A stretch of DNA of 64,000 nucleotides, taken from positions 820,057-884,056 of the forward strand of contig NZ_CP017921.1 of the NCBI RefSeq assembly GCF_001889405.1, read 5' to 3'. Source of the DNA: Methanohalophilus halophilus. Its GTDB lineage: Archaea > Halobacteriota > Methanosarcinia > Methanosarcinales > Methanosarcinaceae. A program made the translations under genes and the position numbers. Below the pieces are notes generated by a model. That model had not been told where the DNA came from. It was given only the letters and a program-made list of their open reading frames with translations, and made no database searches. Positions 1 to 8,995 of this stretch are shown here, in pieces (position 1 is the stretch's first letter; each line of letters begins with the position of its first letter).

Positions 1-40
1 TGAAAATGTCCTTCAATATTTGTGTAACGTTTTGTTTCAT
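1..40 (-). CDS. start of a gene cut by the left window edge
   Basis: On the minus strand an ATG at 38-40 opens a frame of 13 codons (MKQNVTQILKDIF) that stays open to the window edge. A GGTGG ribosome-binding site lies 4 bases before it (45-49), and it sits 26 bases after the stop of the KaiC-like gene, so the two are probably co-transcribed. Too little is present to name a product. Confidence 0.55.
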   Translation of the reverse strand, partial: MKQNVTQILKDIF

Positions 41-66
41 TTTTCCACCAATTTAAGTTATGAATT

Positions 67-831
67 TTAAAGTACCCTCGTAGTAGTTTCAAGCTCAATT
101 CCTTTCTCGGTTACATTGTAGGGAATTGTCCGGTTTAAGGGGATCATACCTCTCATCTTACGAATCAATATGGACCTCTCGATTTCACTTCCCCTTTCCC
201 GCATTCTGAATTCAATGACACCATCACAGACATTTTTCAGATTATTTTCAACTATATTGTCATGCATGCCAGCGGTCATTGTTATCAAATGAACGGCACC
301 TGTAGCTTTTCCTACAGATGATATTATCTCGATTGTATCTACTACATTATTAAGCTCATAAGCTCGCAGGAAATAAGATATGGAATCTATAATTCCCCTG
401 TATTTTTCTTTTCTCTCTTGTGTAGCAGTTGCTTTGAGAAGATTCATAGGATCTGTATTTTGTTTTATGAAATCTTTCGCAGAAAGGGATTCTGAATATG
501 ATTTTGGGAGGACATTATAAAAGCGCAGGCTGTAGGCGTCTACGAAATTCATAGTTCCGCTTTCAATGTAATCATCTATGTCCCATCCAAAATTTTTCAT
601 TTCAGAGGTTATTTCGGAAACCGGCTGTTCTGATGTCAGGTAATAAACGTTTTCCTCATCAGTTAGTCCCCCATAAGCAAATTGCTGGGCAAATATTTCC
701 GAGCTGGCTCCGGGTTCTGCAAGTAATAGAATAGTACTTCCCCGCGGCACTCCACCACCCAGCTGCACATCAAGTCCCAGTATTCCTGTGCGTACTTTTT
801 GTGCCATGTTTTCATCGAAAGCGTAATCCAT
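67..831 (-). CDS. KaiC-like RecA-superfamily protein with degenerate P-loop
   Basis: Single-domain, 254-residue protein of the archaeal RAD55/KaiC-like class. It opens with the usual '[19 protein letters not shown]' lead-in (residues 15-33), but the position of the Walker A loop reads AEPGASSE (38-45), without the GK[ST] needed for normal ATP binding. A Walker B-like strand IIDSIS lies near 147-152. Archaeal relatives of this kind are often called HTR-like signal proteins; the actual role is unknown. ATG at 831 has GGTGA 4 bases upstream. A full two-domain KaiC protein is encoded at 13275-14642, and this one could act as an inactive partner or sensor (inference). Its promoter region (832-930) is shared back to back with hisI. 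Confidence 0.75.
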   Translation of the reverse strand: MDYAFDENMAQKVRTGILGLDVQLGGGVPRGSTILLLAEPGASSEIFAQQFAYGGLTDEENVYYLTSEQPVSEITSEMKNFGWDIDDYIESGTMNFVDAYSLRFYNVLPKSYSESLSAKDFIKQNTDPMNLLKATATQERKEKYRGIIDSISYFLRAYELNNVVDTIEIISSVGKATGAVHLITMTAGMHDNIVENNLKNVCDGVIEFRMRERGSEIERSILIRKMRGMIPLNRTIPYNVTEKGIELETTTRVL

Positions 832-873
832 GTAATCACCGCAATATCAATTATAAATTTAAATCTCCAATCT

Positions 874-883
874 TTTTATATAT
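874..883 (+). promoter_or_regulatory. TATA box for hisI
   Basis: TTTTTATATA lies about 50 bases before the hisI start, so transcription should begin near 905-910, leaving a short leader holding the GGTGA site at 922-926. A second A/T-rich block (849-861) could serve the divergent KaiC-like gene. Confidence 0.5.
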
Positions 884-930
884 TCATTCCTCTTAGTTTT
901 TATAGTTATAGTTTTATTTACGGTGATTCG

Positions 931-1293
931 ATGATAGCTATAGATGACCTGAAATTCAAAGATAACCTTATCCCGGCAATTGTGCAGGACCATGAGACCG
1001 GGGATGTATTGATGTTTGCATACATGAATCGCGAATCCCTTGAAAAAACTCTTGCTAGTGGTATTGCACATTACTGGAGCCGCAGTCGGGGGAAGTTGTG
1101 GAAAAAAGGGGAGAGTTCGGGCCACATTCAATATGTAAAGGACATCCTTGTAGATTGTGATATGGATACCCTGCTCCTGAAAGTAAGACAAGATGGGGGC
1201 GCATGCCATGTGGGTTACAGGTCATGTTTTTACAGGAATATTAAGGGAGATATAGTTGGTAAAAGGGTTTTTGATCCTGATGATGTTTATTGA
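931..1293 (+). CDS. hisI: phosphoribosyl-AMP cyclohydrolase
   Basis: Third step of histidine synthesis: opens the purine ring of phosphoribosyl-AMP to give ProFAR; cytosolic, metal dependent. The 120-residue length is that of stand-alone HisI. Visible family motifs are [16 protein letters not shown] in the first half and the zinc-ligand region with [14 protein letters not shown] near the C-terminus. The frame is open upstream to 799, but that stretch is hydrophobic, overlaps the promoter and is unlike HisI; ATG 931 has GGTGA 4 bases upstream, so I start there. It is not fused to HisE, which is a separate gene at 59545. Confidence 0.95.
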   Translation: MIAIDDLKFKDNLIPAIVQDHETGDVLMFAYMNRESLEKTLASGIAHYWSRSRGKLWKKGESSGHIQYVKDILVDCDMDTLLLKVRQDGGACHVGYRSCFYRNIKGDIVGKRVFDPDDVY

Positions 1294-1345
1294 TCCGTAG
1301 TCATGATGCAATTAAATTAAATATCTTCGTATCATAGCAATAATT

Positions 1346-3172
1346 ATGGATAATCCTAAAGCTCTGAAGATCGTACCCGATACAAGCGTAGTTATAGATG
1401 GCCGTATTTCCCAAAAGGTGAAGGAGGGAGAGTACAGGGGATCAAAGGTTTTGATTCCCGAAGCTGTAGTGGCCGAATTGGAAGCCCAGGCAAACAGGGG
1501 GCTTGAGATCGGGCAAAAGGGGTTGGAAGAGCTTAATCAGCTTAATCGGTTTGAACAGGAAGGTCTTATAGAGATTGATTTTGTGGGGCAGCGTCCCAAC
1601 CTTGAGCAGGTGCAACTTGCAAAGGGAGGGGAAATAGATGCCCTTATACGATCAACTGCAGAGGATTTTGATGCGCTTTTTGTTACGGGGGACAGGCTCC
1701 AGGCGGACTTTGGTCGTGCCAGGGGGCTGGAGGTGGAGTACATTCATCCACCATCGGCTGAGTTAATTCCTCTGCACATAGAGAATTTTTTCACTGATGA
1801 GACGATGTCGGTACACCTGAAAAATAAAGTATCCCCGATGGCCAAAAGAGGCAGTATTGGGGACGTAAGATTTGAAAAAATCCGTGATGAACCCTGCAGC
1901 TATGGTGAACTGCATCAGATGTCTAGGGAACTTCTGGAGAGGGCCCGGGCTGACAATGAATCTTTCATTGAAATGTCTACGGGCGGGGCTTCCGTTTTGC
2001 AGATTCGTAATATGAGGATTGCTATCTCCCAGACACCATTCTCGGATGATATTGAAATTACAGCTGTGCGTCCGGTAGCCTCTGTGAAATTCGATGAATA
2101 CAGGCTCAGTGAGCAGCTTAAGGAACGTGTGGATATGCAGAGAGGCGTCCTGATCTCAGGACCTCCCGGTGCGGGGAAGTCAACTTTTGCAGCCGGGCTT
2201 GCTATATATTTGCATGAAAGTGGTTATGTTGTAAAGACTATGGAATCCCCCCGGGATCTTCAGGTGCCCCGTGAGATTACCCAGTATGCTCCCCTGGATG
2301 ATGATATGGCCAATACGGCAGATGTCCTTTTGCTTGTGAGACCGGATTATACGATTTATGATGAAGTAAGAAAAAGCCGGGATTTCGGTATTTTTGCCGA
2401 CATGAGGCTTGCGGGTGTGGGCATGGTCGGTGTAGTACATGCCAACAGAGCGGTAGATGCCGTACAGCGTCTGATAGGAAGGGTCGAGCTGGGCGTGATT
2501 CCGCAGGTAGTTGATACAGTTGTATTTATTGAAAAAGGAGAAGTTGCAAAGGTCCAGATACTGGATTTCACTGTAAAGGTTCCTTCTGGTATGACAGAAG
2601 CTGATCTTGCAAGGCCGGTAATCACAGTGTCGGATTTTGAAACAGGCAAAGTGGAGTATGAGATTTACACCTATGGTGAGCAGGTAGTTGTGATGCCTGT
2701 TGCCCTGGAATTCAAGAAACCTGCCTGGAACCTGGCCGAAGGTGAAATACGTGAGGTTGTGGAAAATTATGCCAGTGGTCCGGTAGAAGTGGAAATGGTA
2801 AATGACAGTAAGGCTGTTGTAAGGGTTTTTGAACATGATGTGCCAAAGGTAATAGGAAAGGGAGGTTCTGTGATTGACCGCATTGAAAAGATGCTGGGGG
2901 TACATATCGATGTACGCCAGTTTGACGGTCAGTCCAAAAAAGAATCCCCTATGGAAGTCAGGCCCGTTGTCGAACATACGAAGAAACACGTTGTCCTTTC
3001 AGCTCCGGAGCTGGCCAAGACCGATGTGGAGGTTTTTGTCGGTGAACAATATCTTTTCACTGCAACCGTAAGCAGGCACGGGGATATCAAGGTGCGTAAA
3101 GGTTCTCCGATTGCCGATGAGATTGTTGATGGAATCGACGAGGGTTACCCTGTATTAATAAAAATATTGTAA
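1346..3172 (+). CDS. PIN domain / PilT-VirB11-type ATPase / KH domain protein
   Basis: 608 residues in three parts. An N-terminal PIN nuclease-like domain (about 8-135) shows acidic residues in PDTSVVIDG, GEIDALI and FVTGDR. A secretion-type AAA ATPase core follows, with Walker A GPPGAGKST (272-280). A KH RNA-binding domain lies near 498-525 (VIGKGGSVIDRIE), followed by a TRAM-like tail. This architecture matches the archaeal 'ATPase, PilT family' group (COG1855 in my memory), widely conserved and largely uncharacterised. The domains suggest RNA cleavage or remodelling coupled to ATP, rather than pilus retraction (inference). It lies 52 bases after hisI on the same strand with its own A/T-rich leader. 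Confidence 0.85.
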   Translation: MDNPKALKIVPDTSVVIDGRISQKVKEGEYRGSKVLIPEAVVAELEAQANRGLEIGQKGLEELNQLNRFEQEGLIEIDFVGQRPNLEQVQLAKGGEIDALIRSTAEDFDALFVTGDRLQADFGRARGLEVEYIHPPSAELIPLHIENFFTDETMSVHLKNKVSPMAKRGSIGDVRFEKIRDEPCSYGELHQMSRELLERARADNESFIEMSTGGASVLQIRNMRIAISQTPFSDDIEITAVRPVASVKFDEYRLSEQLKERVDMQRGVLISGPPGAGKSTFAAGLAIYLHESGYVVKTMESPRDLQVPREITQYAPLDDDMANTADVLLLVRPDYTIYDEVRKSRDFGIFADMRLAGVGMVGVVHANRAVDAVQRLIGRVELGVIPQVVDTVVFIEKGEVAKVQILDFTVKVPSGMTEADLARPVITVSDFETGKVEYEIYTYGEQVVVMPVALEFKKPAWNLAEGEIREVVENYASGPVEVEMVNDSKAVVRVFEHDVPKVIGKGGSVIDRIEKMLGVHIDVRQFDGQSKKESPMEVRPVVEHTKKHVVLSAPELAKTDVEVFVGEQYLFTATVSRHGDIKVRKGSPIADEIVDGIDEGYPVLIKIL

Positions 3173-3181
3173 ATTCAATTG

Positions 3182-3946
3182 TTACATTTTTGAATATATG
3201 GTGAGGAGCCCTTCAAGGATTACATATCCTTTTTTTGATATATAGTAATCTCCTCTTTCTCCCTGCTGGAATATCATCTCTGAATCCAGGAGTTTTTGCA
3301 GGTGGAACAGGAGATTACCTCCTCTCAGGTTGGTGATTTTGGATAATTCTGAAAATCCTCTCGGACTTCCTGCTACGGCTTTTATTATGGCTAATCGCTG
3401 TTTGTTTGCCAAAGGTTCACAGATCGCAGGTACTATTTCGACGGGTATTTCGTCTATCTTTTGTTCCTTCTCCTGACGGTCATATATTTGCAGGGATTGC
3501 ATTACATCTACCTGCTTCTGGTAGAGGTTATTTACATGTGAAAAACACTGGTCGCACATTGGCATGTTCGTCATTTTGCGCAGGTTCTCTATCTCTTTCC
3601 AGTATTTTTCAATGGTATCCTTCTTCACATTATCTTTGCTTATAAGATAGGATGTCTCTCCCAGAAGTTCATTGAACTTTTGTTCACAGAAGTCCCGCAT
3701 CTTGCAATCCCTGGCCATTTTTTCCTTCAGGCACGATTCGGCATCTTTGCTTATGTATTCAATCAAAACTCTGGAAAAATTCTTTTTGAGGTCGGCTGCA
3801 AGTTGTTCAACAATATTCCGGTTGGAATTTTCAAGGAAGCGGTTGAATTCCATCCTCATTGAAGTGATTTCCTGTTTTATTTCATCAAGTTCCTGATGGG
3901 TGGGGGGCTGGTTGCTTTGGTTTTTTATGTCATTCACGTTATCCAT
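3182..3946 (-). CDS. ArsR-like winged-helix regulator with Cys-containing N-terminal part
   Basis: About 254 residues. The C-terminal 80 residues form a winged-helix domain of the ArsR type (ANKQRLAIIKAVAGSPRGF then a recognition helix and a GDYYISKKGY wing). The N-terminal two thirds is predicted helical and coiled, with several cysteines (DCKMRDFCEQK and MPMCDQCF), which could bind a metal or cluster; this is inference. I use the ATG at 3946 instead of a TTG at 3976, which would add ten residues overlapping the promoter. It converges on the PIN/KH gene (9 bases between stops) and diverges from the MTH865-like gene, sharing one promoter region. Target genes are not evident. Confidence 0.8.
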   Translation of the reverse strand: MDNVNDIKNQSNQPPTHQELDEIKQEITSMRMEFNRFLENSNRNIVEQLAADLKKNFSRVLIEYISKDAESCLKEKMARDCKMRDFCEQKFNELLGETSYLISKDNVKKDTIEKYWKEIENLRKMTNMPMCDQCFSHVNNLYQKQVDVMQSLQIYDRQEKEQKIDEIPVEIVPAICEPLANKQRLAIIKAVAGSPRGFSELSKITNLRGGNLLFHLQKLLDSEMIFQQGERGDYYISKKGYVILEGLLTIYSKM

Positions 3947-4010
3947 ATCCCGATTTAAGGTTATTTTACTGTACAAAAGCGTTTCTTGTACATTTTACTA
4001 ACGATCAAGT

Positions 4011-4021
4011 ATATATTTATA
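4011..4021. promoter_or_regulatory. TATA element between divergent genes
   Basis: ATATATTTATA reads as a TATA box on either strand. It is placed 30-40 bases before the start at 4051 and about 65-75 bases before the minus-strand start at 3946. Confidence 0.5.
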
Positions 4022-4050
4022 CATTTCCTACTGGAAAGTGGTGACATACA

Positions 4051-4290
4051 ATGTCTGTAAAAGAAGATATACACGCACAGATAAAAGGCGCCCTTGAGGG
4101 TGCACAGTTTCCTATCAAAACTCCTGAAGCCCTTCTGGCAGCTTTTCCTGCAGGGGCAGACACAACCTGTAAGTCCGGAGATGTTGAGATTACCGCCGGT
4201 GAAGCAGGTGGCTTGCTTCAGGAAAGCGATTTCCCGTTTACCAGTGCCAAGCAGGTAGCCGATTTACTTGTTGACAGGGCAGGCCTGTAA
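4051..4290 (+). CDS. MTH865-like family protein
   Basis: 79-residue small protein of the MTH865-like family, found mainly in methanogens and structurally a compact helical bundle; function unknown. Family features are the [20 protein letters not shown] start, the '[14 protein letters not shown]' middle and the repeat of the '[12 protein letters not shown]' theme at the end. ATG 4051 has GGTGA at 4040-4044. Its strong promoter and SD suggest good expression. Pyrimidine-rich DNA follows the stop. Confidence 0.85.
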   Translation: MSVKEDIHAQIKGALEGAQFPIKTPEALLAAFPAGADTTCKSGDVEITAGEAGGLLQESDFPFTSAKQVADLLVDRAGL

Positions 4291-4306
4291 ATCAGGGGAT
4301 TACGTC

Positions 4307-4347
4307 TAATCTCTCTTTTCCTTATTTTCCTTCCTGTCTTTTTTACC
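4307..4347 (+). terminator. pyrimidine-rich tract, likely terminator
   Basis: After the MTH865-like gene, most of 4307-4347 is T or C with several T runs ending in TTTTTT. Archaeal RNA polymerase stops at such T-rich tracts without needing a hairpin. Position fits the end of the small gene before the dehydrogenase promoter. Confidence 0.4.
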
Positions 4348-4407
4348 CGGCAAACCATCATCCTAATATATAATTATCAACAATTTACACAGCCGGGAGT
4401 TATTGTT

Positions 4408-5700
4408 ATGAAAGTTTCTATTATAGGTTCAGGTTATGTGGGTTCGGTTACAGCAGCCTGTTTTGCCGAACTGGGTCACGAAGTCATCTGTATAGATATT
4501 GATGAAGAAAGGGTAAGGCAGCTCAATGATGGTTATCCTCCTGTCTGGGAAGAGGGGCTGGAAGGGCTTATGAACAAGCATGTGGGCAAACGCCTGATCG
4601 CCACTTCTGATTATGATTATGCTGTACAGAACTCGGATATATCTTTTATCTGTGTGGGTACACCTTCCTCAGATAACGGTGAGATTGACCTTTCGATAGT
4701 CGCCGCTGCAAGTAAGAGTCTTGGGGAATCAATTGCTTCCAAAAATGCTTATCATACTGTAGTGGTGAAAAGTACGGTGATACCCGGTACAACAGAAAAT
4801 GTAGTTCGTTCCATTCTGGAAGACTATTCCGGCCGTAAAGCGGGGGACACTCTTGGGCTTGCCATGAATCCTGAATTCCTGCGTGAAGGCCGTGCTGTTC
4901 ATGATTTCCTGAATCCCGATAAAATAGTGGTAGGCTCCCTTGACAGACGTTCCGATTCCCTCGTATCCGACCTTTACAGGGATATTGATTGTGAGGTTAC
5001 CAGCGTAAATATACGTACAGCAGAGATGATCAAGTACGTGAATAATGCTTTTCTGGCCACAAAGATATCTTTTGCCAATGAGGTGGGCAACATCTGTAAA
5101 CGCCTGGATATTGATACATATCAGGTGATGGATGCTGTAGGCAGGGATTTCCGTATCAATCCGGCTTTCTTGAATAGTGGGGCGGGTTTTGGTGGCTCAT
5201 GCTTCCCCAAGGATGTCCGTGCCCTGATTGGAAGTGCAAAGGATATGGATTATTATCCTTCCCTGTTGGAATCAGTAATCGAAGTTAATGAACTGCAACC
5301 CCTCCAGATGGTTGAGATTCTCGAGGATAAGCTACCGCAGATCAAAGATAAAAGGATTGCCGTGCTGGGTCTGGCTTTCAAGAATGACACCGATGATATA
5401 CGTGAGTCCCGCTCGATTCCCGTTATCAGGAAATTGTTGGAAAAAGGAGCGGCTATCCATGCCTATGATCCCCTTGCCTCTGATAACATGAAAAAAATCT
5501 TCCCCGACATCACCTATACATCCAGTGCACAGGAAGCTCTTGAGGGTGCACAGGCTTGTCTGCTGATGACTGAATGGGACGAGTTCAGAAAACTTAACAC
5601 TGAATTTGATTCGATGGATAGGAAACTCCTGATCGATGGGCGCTATCTTCTAGACGCTGAAGAACTGGAGGATGTGGAGTATGAGGGGTTATGCTGGTGA
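4408..5700 (+). CDS. UDP-glucose/GDP-mannose dehydrogenase family protein
   Basis: 430 residues, the normal length for nucleotide-sugar 6-dehydrogenases, which oxidise a UDP- or GDP-sugar to the uronate with two NAD+. Visible are the N-terminal Rossmann motif GSGYVGS (7-13), the STVIPGTT loop, the MNPEFLREG segment, the K-x-x-N-N helix (IKYVNNAFLATK) and the catalytic cysteine Cys265 in GGSCFPKD. A C-terminal UDP-binding domain begins with VLGLAFKNDTDDIRESRS. The best guess is UDP-glucose 6-dehydrogenase supplying UDP-glucuronate for surface or N-linked glycans (AglM-like), but the sugar cannot be settled from sequence. No glycosyltransferases adjoin it. Confidence 0.9.
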   Translation: MKVSIIGSGYVGSVTAACFAELGHEVICIDIDEERVRQLNDGYPPVWEEGLEGLMNKHVGKRLIATSDYDYAVQNSDISFICVGTPSSDNGEIDLSIVAAASKSLGESIASKNAYHTVVVKSTVIPGTTENVVRSILEDYSGRKAGDTLGLAMNPEFLREGRAVHDFLNPDKIVVGSLDRRSDSLVSDLYRDIDCEVTSVNIRTAEMIKYVNNAFLATKISFANEVGNICKRLDIDTYQVMDAVGRDFRINPAFLNSGAGFGGSCFPKDVRALIGSAKDMDYYPSLLESVIEVNELQPLQMVEILEDKLPQIKDKRIAVLGLAFKNDTDDIRESRSIPVIRKLLEKGAAIHAYDPLASDNMKKIFPDITYTSSAQEALEGAQACLLMTEWDEFRKLNTEFDSMDRKLLIDGRYLLDAEELEDVEYEGLCW

Positions 5701-5709
5701 GCATTGTTC

Positions 5710-5739
5710 GATACATTGATGTATCAAAACCCTTTTTTT
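5710..5739 (+). terminator. hairpin plus T-run after the dehydrogenase gene
   Basis: GATACAT (5710-5716) and ATGTATC (5719-5725) form a 7-base inverted repeat, followed eight bases later by TTTTTTT (5733-5739). It fits an intrinsic-type terminator between the dehydrogenase and hisH. Because hisH begins only 7 bases later, the same repeat could instead be an operator. Confidence 0.5.
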
Positions 5740-5746
5740 ATCTGAC

Positions 5747-6355
5747 ATGAAAAAAATAACCATCATTGATTATGGCCTTGGCAATCTCAGGAGTGTCCAG
5801 AAAGGGCTGGAGCATGCCAAAGCTTCTGTAAATATCTCTATAGACCCTGCAGACATCGAGAACAGTGATGGGGTCGTGCTACCCGGTGTAGGGGCGTTCA
5901 GTGATGCCATGCGCAACATCGAGCCGTTCCTGGATATTCTTTATGATTATGTTGAATCAGGCAAACCCCTGCTTGGAATTTGCCTGGGTCACCAGATGCT
6001 TATGACAGATTCCGAGGAAGGAGGAATGCGGGATGGGCTGGGTTTCATTCCCGGCAACGTTATTCGTTTTCCCCATAGTAAACTTAAAGTTCCACATATG
6101 GGATGGAATTCTCTTCATATAACACAGCAACATCCTATATATGAGGGCATCGAGGATGATTCCTATGTCTATTTTGTGCATTCCTACTATGTGAGTACTG
6201 ATGATGATCATACCCTTGCCTCATGTGATTATGGTGTGGAGTTTGCGGCATCTGTTGTTAACGAGGGGGGTAATGTAATAGGAACCCAGTTCCATCCGGA
6301 GAAAAGCGGTGAAGTTGGGTTGAGAATATTAAGTAATTTTGTTAAAATGTGCTGA
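5747..6355 (+). CDS. hisH: imidazole glycerol phosphate synthase, glutaminase subunit
   Basis: 202-residue class I glutamine amidotransferase that hydrolyses glutamine and channels ammonia to HisF (encoded far away at 38097), making imidazole glycerol phosphate and AICAR. The triad is visible: Cys79 in LLGICLGHQML, and His183/Glu185 in TQFHPEKSG. The oxyanion segment LPGVGAFSDAM is present, as is PHMGWNSL typical of HisH. The AIR-synthase-like gene follows 9 bases later, so the two are likely co-transcribed. Confidence 0.96.
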   Translation: MKKITIIDYGLGNLRSVQKGLEHAKASVNISIDPADIENSDGVVLPGVGAFSDAMRNIEPFLDILYDYVESGKPLLGICLGHQMLMTDSEEGGMRDGLGFIPGNVIRFPHSKLKVPHMGWNSLHITQQHPIYEGIEDDSYVYFVHSYYVSTDDDHTLASCDYGVEFAASVVNEGGNVIGTQFHPEKSGEVGLRILSNFVKMC

Positions 6356-6364
6356 GGATTAATC

Positions 6365-7684
6365 ATGGATATTGAAGGCTATGCCAGGCATGCCCTGCTT
6401 CGTGGAGAAGATGGGATTGCCGATAAACTTGCAGAACGTATCATGGAAATAAAGGACACTGACAGACAACATGCTATTGCACTGGCAAAAGCAGCCGTTG
6501 AAGAAGCCAGGGCAACTCTGGATGTAAAGGGCGATATACTATCCCCGATCACTTCAGGAGTAACCATGGGTAAGTTCGGGGTGGGTTCCAGAGGCATCGG
6601 CGATTTCTATGCCCATGAAAAAATTGCCGAGGTAATAGGCAGCACCAAAGCTGCAGTAGACAGCACTCATCTGGATGATTCCGGAGCTGTACAGATGGAA
6701 GGAGGGGATTTCCTCATAGTCACAATCGATGGCATCCACTCCAGATTGAGTGATTTCCCCTTCCTTGCCGGTTTCCATGTGGCCAGGGCTTCTTTAAGGG
6801 ATGTTTATGTAATGGGTTCCAGGCCTCTTGCCCTGCTTTCGGATATCCATGTGGCCGATGACGGGGATGTAGCAAAGATATTCGATCATGTCGCAGGTAT
6901 CACTGCGGTATCGGAACTTACAGACATCCCTCTTGTGACCGGAAGTACCCTGCGTATTGGAGGGGATATGGTAATCGGAGATCGAATGACCGGTGGTGTC
7001 GGTGCTGTGGGTGTTGCTTCTTCGATGACTGCAAGGGAAAGAGCTGAAATCGGGGATGTGATTCTCATGACCGAAGGTGCAGGCGGCGGAACTATTTCTA
7101 CAACCGCTCTCTATTACGGGATGCATGATGTGGTGGATGAGACTATCAATATCAAGTTCCTCCAGGCATGTGAGGCACTCCTTGAAAAAGACCTGGATAA
7201 AAAAGTACATGCCATGACCGATGTTACCAACGGAGGGGTGCGCGGTGATGCAAAGGAAATTTCAAGGACTGCAGGAGTCAAGCTTGTCTTTGAAGAGGAA
7301 AACATGCGTGAGCTCGTAAATCCCCGGGTATTCGGGATGCTTGAAAGTCTCAATATAGATTATCTGGGTGTATCCCTGGATTCCCTTCTCTTAATAGTCC
7401 CTCCTGAACACGAGCAGGAAATTCTTGAAACCGTGCAAAATGCCGGTGTCGATATTGCAACAGTTGGTTACGTTGAAAAAGGACAAGGTGCCGAGCTTGT
7501 GATTGACGGGCAGCGCCGGGACTTCACTCCACGCTTCCGTGAATCTGCCTACACACCAATTAAGAAGATGGTTGGAGATACAACTCCCGATGATTTCGAG
7601 GCAATGAGCAAAGCAGTTGATAGGGCTGCTGAAGAAGCGATATCCAAAAAGAGACGTATTGTGGAGATGTTGGGGAAGCAGTGA
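6365..7684 (+). CDS. AIR synthase-related (PurM/HypE-like) protein
   Basis: 439 residues of the PurM/HypE/ThiL ATP-binding superfamily. It shows the N-terminal glycine-rich ATP segment (GKFGVGSRGIGDF), the EGGDFLIVTIDGIH metal/phosphate region, 'VMGSRPLALLSDIHVADDGD' and the C-domain motif MTDVTNGGVRGDAKEIS. It is about 100 residues longer than typical HypE and ends KKRRIVEMLGKQ, without the C-terminal PRxC tail that HypE carbamoylates, so I do not call it HypE. Similar stand-alone proteins are conserved in methanogens; the substrate is unknown. Its stop abuts that of the convergent nfeD-like gene with no base between. Confidence 0.8.
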   Translation: MDIEGYARHALLRGEDGIADKLAERIMEIKDTDRQHAIALAKAAVEEARATLDVKGDILSPITSGVTMGKFGVGSRGIGDFYAHEKIAEVIGSTKAAVDSTHLDDSGAVQMEGGDFLIVTIDGIHSRLSDFPFLAGFHVARASLRDVYVMGSRPLALLSDIHVADDGDVAKIFDHVAGITAVSELTDIPLVTGSTLRIGGDMVIGDRMTGGVGAVGVASSMTARERAEIGDVILMTEGAGGGTISTTALYYGMHDVVDETINIKFLQACEALLEKDLDKKVHAMTDVTNGGVRGDAKEISRTAGVKLVFEEENMRELVNPRVFGMLESLNIDYLGVSLDSLLLIVPPEHEQEILETVQNAGVDIATVGYVEKGQGAELVIDGQRRDFTPRFRESAYTPIKKMVGDTTPDDFEAMSKAVDRAAEEAISKKRRIVEMLGKQ

Positions 7685-8986
7685 TTACTTCCCCTTGACT
7701 TTACGGACAATGAGTACGGGTCCGTCTTTTTCCAGTATTTCCACTTTTTCTTCCGGGTTGATAATGTCTTCTGAGCGGGCTTTCCAGTATTCTCCGCTAT
7801 ATCGTACATAACCCGGATTCCCTTCGGATATGGAATCTATCGCTTCGGCAATTTCACCGCTCATTTCTTCGCCTATAATCGGCTTGCGTCCCTTGGCCTG
7901 TACCACTTTGTATATTGCAAAGGCAAAGAAGAGGCCAATTAAGACGGTGGGTACTATTACAAGATACATCATATTCCTCTGTACGTCTGCCGGCGTATAC
8001 CAGCGAGGGAAATCCATGGGTATCAGGAATATACTGCCTGCTATCAGGCATATTATTCCTGCAATCCCGAATATTCCAAATCCGGGCGCCTGCAATTCGA
8101 GGATAAGCAGGACCACCCCCAGGCCAATAAGAAACAGTGCTGCTACATTGACATCGAACCCCATACCTATTAATCCCAGACTGATGAGTATGGCACCGAA
8201 TATTTCCGCACCTGCCCCCGGGCTGGAGATTCCCAGGACAATGGCATAAATGCCTATCATAAGCAACAGGGATGATATAATTGGATTGGATATTATGTTC
8301 ATAAGGTACAGGTTCAGGCCAGGTTCATAATTGACAATGTCCGCTCCCGAGGTATTGAGCTGTCTTTCCTTGACAGTTTCACCGTCCACCTTTTCAAGCA
8401 GATCGGGGATATTTTCTGCTATATACTCGACAACATTGCTGTTTTTTGCTTCCTCAGCGTTTAGATTGAGATTTTCAGTGATAAATAACTCCGCAGCGGT
8501 CACATTCCTGTCATGCTTGCTTGCTTTTTCCTTGGATAGGGCTACGATGGCATTTATTATCTTAGAATCGTTGATGGGCTCTGAGCCACCGGCAGGGGAT
8601 GCCTGTACAGGCTGGGCCGAACCAATCACTGTGAATGGTGCCATGGCAGCGATATCGGTGCTGATAAGGATCAGTGTGCCGGCAGACCATGCTTTTGTCC
8701 CTTCGGGATATACGTAGCCGATTACAGGCACAGGTGAGGCATCAATGCTCTCTATTATGTTGAGGGTTTCCTGCAGACCTCCTCCCGGGGTATTCAGGGT
8801 AATTATCAGTGCTTCATAATCTTCAGTTTCAGCAATTGCAAGTGCATTGTTAACCATATCATCGGATACCGGTGTGATGGAATCTGACATCTCCAGTACC
8901 AGTACTTTTTCACAGCTTGCATTTGATGCGGCTGATGTCAATAGTAAAAATGCAAAAAGAAATAGGAAAAGGGCCTTTACCCTCAT
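7685..8986 (-). CDS. NfeD-type membrane-bound serine protease (ClpP class)
   Basis: 433 residues: a signal peptide (1-23), an extracytoplasmic ClpP-like protease domain (25-200), four or so membrane spans (about 225-345) and a C-terminal cytoplasmic OB-fold NfeD domain. The Ser-Lys dyad matches the studied Pyrococcus PH1510 protease: Ser101 in KAWSAGT and Lys142 in DSKIINAIVAL, 41 residues apart as in that enzyme. The TPGGGLQET loop is present. It is encoded 9 bases after a stomatin homologue, the classic pair: in Pyrococcus the protease cuts the partner stomatin. Expected role is membrane quality control or assembly of stomatin rafts. Confidence 0.93.
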   Translation of the reverse strand: MRVKALFLFLFAFLLLTSAASNASCEKVLVLEMSDSITPVSDDMVNNALAIAETEDYEALIITLNTPGGGLQETLNIIESIDASPVPVIGYVYPEGTKAWSAGTLILISTDIAAMAPFTVIGSAQPVQASPAGGSEPINDSKIINAIVALSKEKASKHDRNVTAAELFITENLNLNAEEAKNSNVVEYIAENIPDLLEKVDGETVKERQLNTSGADIVNYEPGLNLYLMNIISNPIISSLLLMIGIYAIVLGISSPGAGAEIFGAILISLGLIGMGFDVNVAALFLIGLGVVLLILELQAPGFGIFGIAGIICLIAGSIFLIPMDFPRWYTPADVQRNMMYLVIVPTVLIGLFFAFAIYKVVQAKGRKPIIGEEMSGEIAEAIDSISEGNPGYVRYSGEYWKARSEDIINPEEKVEILEKDGPVLIVRKVKGK

Positions 8987-8995
8987 GGCTCCTCC

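Noticed and set aside
2180-2989. Long minus-strand frame of 269 codons inside the PIN/KH gene
   Set aside because: Antisense shadow of a well-supported gene; the translation is rich in Tyr, His and Asn with no domain.
6365-7684. Calling this gene hypE
   Set aside because: The C-terminal PRxC tail that HypE needs is missing, the protein is longer and no other hyp genes adjoin.
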